The translations under genes and the position numbers were made by a program. The notes under the pieces were generated by a model, which did not search any database, was not told where the DNA came from, and saw nothing but the letters and a program-made list of their open reading frames with translations. This document shows, one piece after another, positions 1-5,087 of a DNA stretch of 8,264 bases (positions within the stretch are counted from its first letter, which is position 1; each line of letters begins with the position of its first letter). The stretch comes from Promethearchaeota archaeon (GTDB lineage Archaea > Asgardarchaeota > Lokiarchaeia > Sigynarchaeales > SOKP01). The stretch is from contig JAHLWJ010000190.1 of NCBI GenBank assembly GCA_019057975.1, positions 1-8,264 of the forward strand, in the 5' to 3' direction.

Positions 1-55
1 CCACATCTACTATTGCTAAATCCAGAGCATCATCTGGTAAGTCTGGTACGACTGG
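1..55. repeat. Left copy of the 55-bp terminal direct repeat (circular overlap)
   Basis: These 55 bases are identical to 8210-8264. An exact repeat at the two extreme ends of a contig, of a length equal to a common assembly k-mer, is best read as the overlap of a circular molecule, not as a biological repeat. Removing one copy leaves a circle of 8209 bp. The repeat lies inside the receptor-binding protein gene, which continues across the join. Confidence 0.9.
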
Positions 56-424
56 AGAAGCTGCGGGTGTGCCTGTTAAAACTTCCAGTGCCCATTTATC
101 TAATGCTCCACCTATATCGGTGCTATCGTAAATTTGAGCTATAACCCTGTCTTTTCTGGGATTTGTAGGATCGGAAGCTGCTATAGTTAGATTTTTAGAT
201 GCGTCATTTGTTATACCATAATGACCTTGCCATTCTGACTGGTCTCCCTGAACATAAGCTCTACCTTTTGCTACCTTTACTCCCATGCCCGGAGTATCAA
301 GTTCTGTTACTTTTAGATCATCTATTCCTATTATTCCTTCGGTTAGAAAATCCCGCAAACGTTGTCTATCAAATTTTGCAGCATAAGGAAGTGTATCTAA
401 AAATTGTGGTTTTATTTCAGCCAT
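1..424 (-). CDS. Tail/baseplate receptor-binding protein, N-terminal part (joins 8211..7609 across the circle)
   Basis: This is the N-terminal 141 residues of a tail fibre or upper-baseplate type protein. The ATG at 424 follows an AAAGGAG ribosome binding site. The segment has the pattern common in the 'shoulder' of Firmicutes phage receptor-binding proteins: a GRAYVQG motif near residue 54, then DPTNPRKDRVIAQIYD, GTPAASP, and finally LDLAIVDV. The usual continuation of that family pattern (AG-V-T-x-I-T-x-A-x-I-x-D-x-R) is encoded at 8211-8154, but one base out of frame. As written, this frame adds 18 unrelated codons and stops at a TAG at 8154-8156, giving a 159-aa product. Adding one G to the GG at the junction would restore a 341-aa protein. 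It should sit at the tail tip and help bind the cell surface. It follows the 38-aa gene by one base between stop and start, so the two are co-transcribed. Confidence 0.75.
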   Translation of the reverse strand, partial: MAEIKPQFLDTLPYAAKFDRQRLRDFLTEGIIGIDDLKVTELDTPGMGVKVAKGRAYVQGDQSEWQGHYGITNDASKNLTIAASDPTNPRKDRVIAQIYDSTDIGGALDKWALEVLTGTPAASPVVPDLPDDALDLAIVDV

Positions 425-425
425 T

Positions 426-542
426 TTATTTTCTCCTTTTTTTTATTGTTTTATCAATTTTATTAACCATTTTTTTACCAGTCTTTATTTTTCTATAAGT
501 CTTTGGATAGGTTTTTATGTATCCTCTACCATTTTTAATCAT
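426..542 (-). CDS. 38-aa basic small protein of unknown function
   Basis: A short open frame runs from an ATG at 542, preceded by AAAAGGAGATG at good spacing, to a TAA at 428-426. The product (begins MIKNGRGYIKTY, ends IKKRRK) is very basic, with about 15 Lys/Arg in 38 residues. It has no membrane segment or signal peptide. The stop codon is one base from the start of the receptor-binding protein gene, whose ribosome binding site lies inside this frame, so the two are probably translationally coupled. Small genes are common between baseplate and fibre genes in phages, but this one matches no family I can name. The strong ribosome binding site and tight packing are the main reasons to call it. 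Confidence 0.6.
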   Translation of the reverse strand: MIKNGRGYIKTYPKTYRKIKTGKKMVNKIDKTIKKRRK

Positions 543-578
543 ATAAAATCATCTCCTTTTAATAGATTTATATTTTTT

Positions 579-606
579 GAGAGGCCAAACTATAAGCTGA
601 CCTCTC
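579..606. other. Stem-loop between the capsid and small basic protein genes
   Basis: GAGAGG (579-584) and CCTCTC (601-606) can pair around a 16-nt loop. On the minus strand this lies about 45 nt after the capsid stop codon and before the ribosome binding site of the 38-aa gene. The minus-strand sequence after the stem is A-rich, not U-rich, so it is not a standard intrinsic terminator. It may be an mRNA processing or stabilising hairpin that separates high capsid expression from the fibre genes. Confidence 0.35.
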
Positions 607-650
607 AATTGATTTTACTATGATCTTAGCTTACTATTTCTTTTTTATTA

Positions 651-1913
651 TTATGCTACAGCTTCTTTAATCAAACAAAAAGCTGCAGGTAATTTTATAC
701 CACAATCCATTCTAGCGTAAGCTCTGATTAGTACCTGCATTTTAGTCAATGCGTCCTCTGCTACCCTGGACACTTCCAGGTTAAGATTTGTTCTCATTCC
801 CACTATCAAATTGCTATACTGGCCTATTATCCCTTGGGCTGTTAATTGATTTGAGGATAGCTTAGCATACTTTTCATAGGAAGGTGGCGGGATTATTGGC
901 TGCCCTTCGGTAGTAGATACAAGCGCGTCAAGTGTGGCAAATAAGCTAGAGGCCATGATCAACGAATTGGCGTCTATATTTTCTGCCTGGAGTTTGAAAT
1001 ATGCTGAACTTAAGTTTGAATAATCAATTGAAGTGGTAAACTCCTCGGTCAAAATTCCTGTAGTGAGAGCCACACCTAAAGGTTCTAAAGTGCCGGCGCC
1101 AAGCAGGCAGGCCCGGTCAATTTCCTGGGAAATTCCTTTACTGATGGCTGCCTCAATACTTTTTTCCACTCCAACCCCGTCTTCTGCAAGTTCAATTGAT
1201 AATTGAATAATACTTACTACTGACTTTGCGGTGAGGGTTATCCCTGTAAATGTCATATCACGGGACCCGGTAAATCCTGTATTTTCTGCTGTCCATTCCG
1301 GAACTGGCATAACTGAAATTTTCGGGATCAGCATAGTTTTCCTGTCCATTGGTATAAATTCCGCGCCACTTTGCATTATCTTGGCTTTGGCCAGGGCCAT
1401 TTCTATAACTCTTGCGCTTAATTCTTCCGGCACAAACCACTGGCCGCCGCTTGTCGCAGTTCCTAGTGCCCTGAACTCATCAGGGGCAAATTTACCCCAG
1501 TTTCCTGTTGCTATTGCCCGGACCGCTTTCCCTAAACTTAACTCCTCGGTTATGCCTAGTCTACCCTTAGATAAAATATAGGATCTTAGCTCGGAGAGGT
1601 TAGATTTGTTAAAGGTCCTGATCTCTCCTGGATCTCCATAACTTTGCTGCCCGGTAACCGGGTTTTTATGCGGTTCATTTACAGGAAGCTTCATATTTGC
1701 CCGGACGTCCTCTAAGGTTTTTACTTCGGGGCCCTTTAAAGTATCAAATGTATTTCTGAGGCCATCATATTCTTTTATTAAGCTGTCCCAGTTTTTTTGC
1801 TCACTTTCGCTGAGATCTCTATCTTCTATTTCTGCTTTTTCGTGTATTGCCTCTAGTGAATCGGCGATCTTCACCATTCGTTTTAGCTGCTTATCTTTTT
1901 CTTTCTGATTCAT
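651..1913 (-). CDS. HK97-fold phage major capsid protein
   Basis: The 420-aa product has the length and layout of an HK97-type major capsid protein. Residues 1 to about 105 are charged and helix-forming (KEKDKQLKRMVKIADSLEAI at the start), like the delta/scaffold domain. From about residue 150 the sequence has family hallmarks: GTATSGGQWFVPEELSARVI (N-arm and start of the core), then IPKISVMPVPEWTAENTG, then ISQEIDRACLLGAGTLEPLG in the P-domain region, and a C-terminal A-domain section. It would polymerise into the icosahedral shell. The ATG follows AGGAG with six intervening bases. The connector gene ends 29 nt upstream, so they form an operon. No prohead protease or separate scaffold gene is present, although delta-domain capsids of this kind are usually cleaved by a protease encoded next to them. 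The gene is visibly richer in G+C than the plasmid half. Confidence 0.95.
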   Translation of the reverse strand: MNQKEKDKQLKRMVKIADSLEAIHEKAEIEDRDLSESEQKNWDSLIKEYDGLRNTFDTLKGPEVKTLEDVRANMKLPVNEPHKNPVTGQQSYGDPGEIRTFNKSNLSELRSYILSKGRLGITEELSLGKAVRAIATGNWGKFAPDEFRALGTATSGGQWFVPEELSARVIEMALAKAKIMQSGAEFIPMDRKTMLIPKISVMPVPEWTAENTGFTGSRDMTFTGITLTAKSVVSIIQLSIELAEDGVGVEKSIEAAISKGISQEIDRACLLGAGTLEPLGVALTTGILTEEFTTSIDYSNLSSAYFKLQAENIDANSLIMASSLFATLDALVSTTEGQPIIPPPSYEKYAKLSSNQLTAQGIIGQYSNLIVGMRTNLNLEVSRVAEDALTKMQVLIRAYARMDCGIKLPAAFCLIKEAVA

Positions 1914-1942
1914 CGTAAACTCCTATTCAATTATTAAGTTTG

Positions 1943-2539
1943 TTAAAGATAAAAAATTCTGTAAGGACCTAAAAGTGATTCAGCCGATAGTGGGATTCTT
2001 ACAGCAGTTTTTCCAATCAGTACTTCTTCCCTGTTTTCATAAAGATGGCCTATTATAAGTTTTAATGCCTGTTTTATAGTCTCAGGAATTATAAGATGTG
2101 CGGGTGTAACTCCATCGCCAAAAACATATCCAGCTTTATATTTTATTCTTATTGCGCCAATTGGGTACAAGGTACTGGTTGGATAGGACTTACCATAGGC
2201 CGGTATAATAACCGCAGGTTCACTATCGCTGTCAGCAATATAATTTTCTGCTGCCCATTCAGCCTCTAAACCATCTTTGTCTTTATATTTTATGCTTAAT
2301 ACTTCCTGAAGTAGTGGCATTGGCAAGGTTATTTCTCCATCTGGAAATTCATCTAAAATATACTCAAATACCTGTGTAGCAAGAGCCCGGCCAGTAAAGT
2401 TTTCTGCGTCTTTCCTTGCTGCTTTTATGAGGCTTTCTATCAACTCATCTTCATCATCAGTTGCTTTTCTTATATGTAGTTTTGCCTCAGGTAAAGATAT
2501 AGGCTCAACCAGTGCTGCCTCAATAATTTTTAACCTCAT
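1943..2539 (-). CDS. gp6-like head-tail connector protein
   Basis: The 198-aa product resembles the phage head-tail connector family related to HK97 gp6 and phiE125 gp8. The N-terminal part (residues 1-60) has the characteristic pattern ISLPEAKLHIRKATDDEDELIESLIKAAR...AENFTGRAL. The middle includes LPMPLLQEVLSIKYKDKDG and IRIKYKAGY. The C-terminus has IKQALKLIIGHLYENREEV and ends LLGPYRIFYL. Such proteins form a ring under the portal that links head and tail. The start ATG overlaps the stop of an upstream remnant frame (ATGA), and AAGGAAG upstream can serve as the ribosome binding site. In most HK97-like phages the connector gene follows the capsid gene; here it precedes it. No portal gene is visible to receive it. 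Confidence 0.88.
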   Translation of the reverse strand: MRLKIIEAALVEPISLPEAKLHIRKATDDEDELIESLIKAARKDAENFTGRALATQVFEYILDEFPDGEITLPMPLLQEVLSIKYKDKDGLEAEWAAENYIADSDSEPAVIIPAYGKSYPTSTLYPIGAIRIKYKAGYVFGDGVTPAHLIIPETIKQALKLIIGHLYENREEVLIGKTAVRIPLSAESLLGPYRIFYL

Positions 2540-2637
2540 CGCCTTTTCTTCCTTGATTTAGGTTTTGGTATAACTTCCTTTTCGCCATGGGTTATCGTGG
2601 CAGATAAAGTTTGATTTAAAAATTGAAGGGTTTTTAC
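2536..2637 (-). pseudogene. C-terminal remnant of a lost gene upstream of the connector
   Basis: In the minus frame ending at a TGA (2536-2538) that overlaps the connector ATG as ATGA, 33 codons are open back to a TAG at 2638-2640. The encoded tail ends ATITHGEKEVIPKPKSRKKRR. There is no usable start codon or ribosome binding site within it. The ATGA coupling and the highly basic end look like the end of a real phage gene whose body is gone, perhaps deleted when the capsid cassette was joined to the structured leader upstream. It may instead be chance open frame; I do not recognise the family. Confidence 0.35.
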
Positions 2638-2657
2638 CTAAAAATCCTTTGGCTCTA

Positions 2658-2740
2658 TCCTTATTTTATTCACCTGAATTTTACAGGGGATTACTCCTGA
2701 GAGGAATACTCCCGGAAGATATCTCCCTGTAAAATAAGGA
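2658..2740. other. Large nested inverted-repeat structure in the capsid operon leader
   Basis: The right arm ccctgtaaaataagga (2725-2740) is complementary in two blocks to the left side: tccttatttta (2658-2668) and ttttacaggg (2679-2688). The intervening 10 bases bulge out. Inside, GGGA/TCCC and CCT/AGG short pairs (2687-2713) can extend the fold. On the minus strand this lies within the 5' leader of connector-capsid mRNA, about 120 nt before the start codon. It could be an RNA regulatory element or a DNA site for a recombinase or repressor. It matches no riboswitch class I know. Confidence 0.5.
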
Positions 2741-2807
2741 CAAATGAACGTCAAAAGAATGTTAGAAATTGAAAAAAGGTTGATTTTTTTATTTTCAAAC
2801 ACCGGCC

Positions 2808-2827
2808 ATTTTACCGTTCTGTAAAAT
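2808..2827. promoter_or_regulatory. ATTTTAC/GTAAAAT inverted repeat just after the capsid promoter
   Basis: The perfect 7-bp inverted repeat ATTTTAC...GTAAAAT with a 6-nt centre starts about four bases after the predicted start point of the promoter at 2867-2838. Half-sites of the same type occur again at 2678-2685 (ATTTTACA) and 2728-2734 (TGTAAAA). Several copies of one half-site around a promoter suggest an operator for a regulator encoded here, most simply the XRE-like or RHH protein, but no link can be shown from sequence alone. Confidence 0.4.
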
Positions 2828-2837
2828 AGCTAAAGAC

Positions 2838-2867
2838 ACTATAACATATTTTTTGATTTATTAGCAA
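2838..2867 (-). promoter_or_regulatory. Predicted promoter of the connector-capsid operon
   Basis: On the minus strand TTGCTA (2867-2862) and TATAGT (2843-2838) are separated by 18 bp. The -35 box matches the sigma-70 consensus at 4 of 6 positions and the -10 box at 5 of 6. Transcription would start near 2831 and give a leader of about 290 nt before the connector gene. The -35 box lies inside the arm of the hairpin at 2863-2898, so termination upstream and initiation here share sequence. Confidence 0.45.
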
Positions 2868-2898
2868 GGCATATCTATACCTATAAATATGCCTTGCT
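2863..2898 (-). terminator. Perfect 12-bp hairpin after the 93-aa frame
   Basis: AGCAAGGCATAT (2863-2874) and ATATGCCTTGCT (2887-2898) form a perfect 12-bp stem with a 12-nt loop. It starts 15 nt after the stop of the 93-aa frame on the minus strand. The sequence after it (AATAAATC) is not a good U-tract, so it may end the upstream transcript only in part, or act as a processing site. It separates the origin side of the circle from the virion genes. Confidence 0.5.
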
Positions 2899-2913
2899 TC
2901 ATTTTGGAGATAG

Positions 2914-3195
2914 TCAAAATGGACGATTCTGGGGGATAGGAATCTTATCGTCGTGGGATTCCTCGAAAATAATATTTAAAATATTAATTAAGACAAATGT
3001 CAAGTCTTCTTTAGCTTTTATCATTTTTAAATACCAGTAGCAGACCGTTTTTTGCTTGTTAAATAAATATATGGGATCTTCTATTTTAAAATAAAACCTC
3101 TTTTGGATATCCAGTAACATTGTAGCAAATATATTTATATACCATTTTGAAAGCCTTGGTATGTTAAACTTACTTGGAATTTTTTCTATTTTCAT
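2914..3195 (-). CDS. Hypothetical 93-aa protein beside the origin
   Basis: A 93-codon open frame starts with an ATG at 3195. The product begins MKIEKIPSKFNIPRLSKWY and is rich in aromatic and hydrophobic residues, with a hydrophobic segment LTFVLINILNIIF near residues 65-77 and an acidic/proline-rich end. I recognise no family. The ribosome binding site is weak (GAAAG), and a small CTAAC-TTT-GTTAG inverted repeat sits just before the start. It lies between the 27-bp repeat and the 12-bp hairpin, alone on its transcript. It could be a small plasmid maintenance gene; it could also be a non-coding stretch that happens to be open. Confidence 0.42.
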   Translation of the reverse strand: MKIEKIPSKFNIPRLSKWYINIFATMLLDIQKRFYFKIEDPIYLFNKQKTVCYWYLKMIKAKEDLTFVLINILNIIFEESHDDKIPIPQNRPF

Positions 3196-3217
3196 AATCT
3201 TTCTAACTTTGTTAGTT

Positions 3218-3244
3218 AACAGGGGCTGAAACCCGCTCTGGTAG
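3218..3244. repeat. 27-bp GC-rich direct repeat, copy 1
   Basis: This 27-bp sequence, which begins aacaggggctgaaaccc, recurs exactly at 3551-3577, 333 bp away in the same orientation. It is GC-rich in very AT-rich surroundings. It contains two short potential hairpins: GGG-CTGAAA-CCC, and CTCT-GGT-AGAG extending into the right flank. It sits directly upstream (minus sense) of the 93-aa frame. Possible roles are a protein-binding site for partition or replication, a recombination site, or a single-strand origin element. Confidence 0.85.
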
Positions 3245-3513
3245 AGGTTTTTTAATATTTTACCCCCCCTTACCCTATTTCGCGATTTATTTAATTTCCT
3301 TACCGCCCGACCTTAAGATTAAGGACTGTAGCTATTTGAACCCCTATACCCCTTCATTTTTTTTACTTTTTATAATGATCCGTTTGTTTTTTTCCTTTTA
3401 ATAAATACATATTCTTTATAAAGTTATTCTTTAAAACAGATCTAATACTTAAAAAATTCCTTCCCTAATTGCTTTCTTTTCTTCTCTTTTCTTAAATTAA
3501 AAAAAATATTCCT
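3245..3513. other. Non-coding AT-rich, pyrimidine-biased stretch between the 27-bp repeats
   Basis: No gene is supported here. On the plus strand it is strongly pyrimidine-rich, including a long T/C tract at about 3460-3496. It holds G-tracts on the minus strand (a run of seven at 3263-3269, and two GGGG at about 3341-3353) and a near-perfect palindrome CCTTAA-GA-TTAAGG at 3311-3324. Only minus-strand frames of 12-15 codons without ribosome binding sites are present. Strong strand asymmetry next to iterons fits part of a replication origin. Confidence 0.6.
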
Positions 3514-3542
3514 ATCTTTATATAATCTTTATAATATCTTTA
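3514..3542. repeat. Three AT-rich 11-mers, likely DNA-unwinding element
   Basis: ATCTTTA occurs at 3514-3520, 3525-3531 and 3536-3542, exactly 11 bp apart (TAAAGAT-N4 on the minus strand). Tandem AT-rich 11- to 13-mers next to initiator-binding sites are typical of the region melted first in bacterial and iteron-plasmid origins. The array ends 54 bp before the first iteron, with the second 27-bp repeat in between. Confidence 0.6.
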
Positions 3543-3550
3543 CGCTTTTC

Positions 3551-3577
3551 AACAGGGGCTGAAACCCGCTCTGGTAG
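3551..3577. repeat. 27-bp GC-rich direct repeat, copy 2
   Basis: This is an exact second copy of 3218-3244. It lies between the AT-rich 11-mers and the iterons, inside the predicted origin. With its right flank it can form CCGCT-CTGGT-AGTGG (one G-U pair). The different flank of copy 1 also allows pairing, so a hairpin may be preserved at both sites. Confidence 0.85.
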
Positions 3578-3595
3578 TGGCTTTCAAAAAAAGTT

Positions 3596-3715
3596 ACTGC
3601 CAACATTGGGTATGTTTACTGCCAACATTGGGTATGTTTACTGCCAACATTGGGTATGTTTTTGTATTTTTACTGCCAACATTGGGTATGTTTACTGCAG
3701 ACTTTGGGTACTATT
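3596..3715. repeat. Iteron array: five 22-bp repeats, predicted replication origin
   Basis: Three perfect head-to-tail units (core actgccaacattgggtat) start at 3596, 3618 and 3640. After a 10-bp spacer a fourth perfect unit starts at 3672, and a degenerate fifth at 3694 (actgcagactttgggtac). The 22-bp period is about two helical turns and the spacer about one more, so all sites face the same side of the helix. These are typical binding sites for a plasmid initiator. The last unit overlaps the final codons and stop of the rep gene, so initiator gene and origin are joined. Confidence 0.92.
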
Positions 3716-5075
3716 CCTTTTCTCCTTCTAGACCCTCAAGTTTCTCCCGGTATTTTGGGGAGAATTTTGCCATTATTCTCCAGGCTTCTTCCCTAGTTTC
3801 TTTTGATATAGGTTTGTATGTGTATTCTTCTTCTTTATAGCTATTATCGATAATTTCTTTTACTTTTCTTTGCGGCCTGAATTTATTGATATTTATTTGA
3901 AAGATAGCTTTCTTAGATACGGTTTTGCCTTTTGTGATCTTAAAATCTTTTAGGTACTCTAAAGTTTTGGCCTGTTTAAAACATTCTATTATACGGTCAT
4001 CTGCCCTCTTTTTTTTATTGGCTTTTATCCAGTTATCCATTCTTAAAATATATGATAATTTTTTAAAACTGATTTCATGAGTTCTTTTAAAATTCCTTCT
4101 TCTTTCTAGGGCAATCTCCCTGGCCAGCAATTGAAGAAACATAGGCAAATGTTTATTCTTTACGCTTGGCAATTTCTCCTTTATCTCGGTATAAAAATTA
4201 GAAGGCAGCAGAATATAATAATTTTCTATCTGGTCAAAAAGAACTGTTGAAGGCACAATTCTAATTGCCTTTAATTTATTTATTTTACTTTTGCCATTAT
4301 AAAATTCAGTTTCCTTTAATCCTTCGTATTCAAGTTCTACTTCCCGGATAATACTTGATATAGCCTCAATCCTGTTGAATATTTTTTCACCCTTCTTTTT
4401 AGTGGCTTCCGTATCAAGTTGGCTATAAGCTGTAATGCATTTCTTCCAACTCAAAGATAATAGCGCCCTGATTGCCTGTCTTTTTCCTGATCCGCTAAAA
4501 ATCTGTTCTCCCTTTTTATTTTTCCATTTTTTAACTCCGTAGGCTTCGTAATAATCTGCATGGGTAAAGGCAAGTGAATTATCTTTTTTATTAACATACC
4601 CATATTTAGAATATAGTTTCTGGATCGCAAAAATTGCCATATCCTCTGCCCTGGTAAGATCCCAGCCGATAATTTTTATATCAAGATTTTTAGCTTCCTT
4701 GATCAGTTCCCTGTTTTCTATAAGCTCAAATGATAACTGGCCGGGCATATGTGGCTTGCCAAATCTTTGTTCTATTGAGTGCACAGAGGCCTTAATCAAA
4801 TCTTCTTCAAGTTTTTCTAGCTTCTCAATATCTTTCTTTTTAATATCTTTCTTTTTAATATCTTTCTTTTTAAAAATCTTAACTGACTTCTCAAAAAATT
4901 GGACCAAATCGTCAATATCTTTTTCTGCAAAAGTATTTATATCACTTTTACATCTCTCAGCCACTTCAATGAATTTATAATATCCTGGCAAATCTAAGCC
5001 CCTGATCTTTTCTTCCTGCTCTGCAATGTGATTTAAGATCCTGAGCAGCTTTTCTCTTTTTAATGTAGAGTTCAT
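3711..5075 (-). CDS. Plasmid replication initiator protein (Rep, winged-helix type)
   Basis: The 454-aa product is best read as an iteron-binding initiator. Residues 1-100 are helical and charged. The central part (about 113-215) has LSFELIEN...IIGWDLTRAEDMAIFAIQKLYSKYG, a pattern like the first winged-helix domain of RepA-like initiators. A second helix-turn-helix-like segment, ISFKKLSYILRMDNWIKANKKKRADDRIIECFKQAKTLEYL, lies in the C-terminal half. The tail is basic. No HUH, primase or helicase motifs are seen, so it should recruit the host replisome. The ATG follows AAGGAAGG, and the gene starts 12 nt after the MerR-like gene, so they are coexpressed. The iterons at its 3' end support the assignment more strongly than sequence similarity does. 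Residues about 69-83 are a small KKDIK triplication. Confidence 0.8.
   Translation of the reverse strand: MNSTLKREKLLRILNHIAEQEEKIRGLDLPGYYKFIEVAERCKSDINTFAEKDIDDLVQFFEKSVKIFKKKDIKKKDIKKKDIEKLEKLEEDLIKASVHSIEQRFGKPHMPGQLSFELIENRELIKEAKNLDIKIIGWDLTRAEDMAIFAIQKLYSKYGYVNKKDNSLAFTHADYYEAYGVKKWKNKKGEQIFSGSGKRQAIRALLSLSWKKCITAYSQLDTEATKKKGEKIFNRIEAISSIIREVELEYEGLKETEFYNGKSKINKLKAIRIVPSTVLFDQIENYYILLPSNFYTEIKEKLPSVKNKHLPMFLQLLAREIALERRRNFKRTHEISFKKLSYILRMDNWIKANKKKRADDRIIECFKQAKTLEYLKDFKITKGKTVSKKAIFQININKFRPQRKVKEIIDNSYKEEEYTYKPISKETREEAWRIMAKFSPKYREKLEGLEGEKE
4827..4871. repeat. Three 15-bp tandem repeats inside rep
   Basis: Three perfect copies of aatatctttcttttt lie head to tail and encode the repeated KKDIK stretch in the N-terminal region of the initiator. 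Being a multiple of three, copy-number change would keep the frame. It probably lengthens a linker or helix between the N-terminal region and the first winged helix. Confidence 0.9.
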
Positions 5076-5087
5076 TATTACCTTCCT

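Noticed and set aside
199..498. A plus-strand open frame of 99 codons
   Set aside because: It lies antisense to the receptor-binding and 38-aa genes, has a low-complexity leucine-rich product, and has no ribosome binding site.
1231..1581. A plus-strand open frame of 116 codons, and a second minus frame (1258-1440) within the capsid gene
   Set aside because: Both are shadows of the capsid gene, whose frame has clear family motifs along its whole length.
3334..3430. Very short minus-strand frames of 12 and 15 codons in the origin spacer
   Set aside because: Neither has a ribosome binding site, and both are within expectation for chance.
3218..3577. Phage attachment site or insertion-sequence ends
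   Set aside because: The repeats are direct, not inverted, no integrase or transposase is encoded anywhere on the circle, and no target duplication is visible.
3596..3715. CRISPR array
   Set aside because: The 22-bp units are directly abutting with no unique spacers apart from one 10-bp gap; they are iterons beside a rep gene.
3577..3840. A plus-strand open frame of 87 codons with repeated LPTLGMF
   Set aside because: The repeats are translation of the iterons, and the rest is antisense to rep; there is no ribosome binding site.
4025..4041. Two DnaA-box-like words (TTATCCAGT, TTATCCATT)
   Set aside because: Both lie inside the rep coding region, away from the AT-rich 11-mers, and differ from TTATCCACA at two positions each.
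4699..4980. A plus-strand serine/phenylalanine-rich frame of 93 codons
   Set aside because: It is the antisense image of the lysine-rich N-terminal region of rep.
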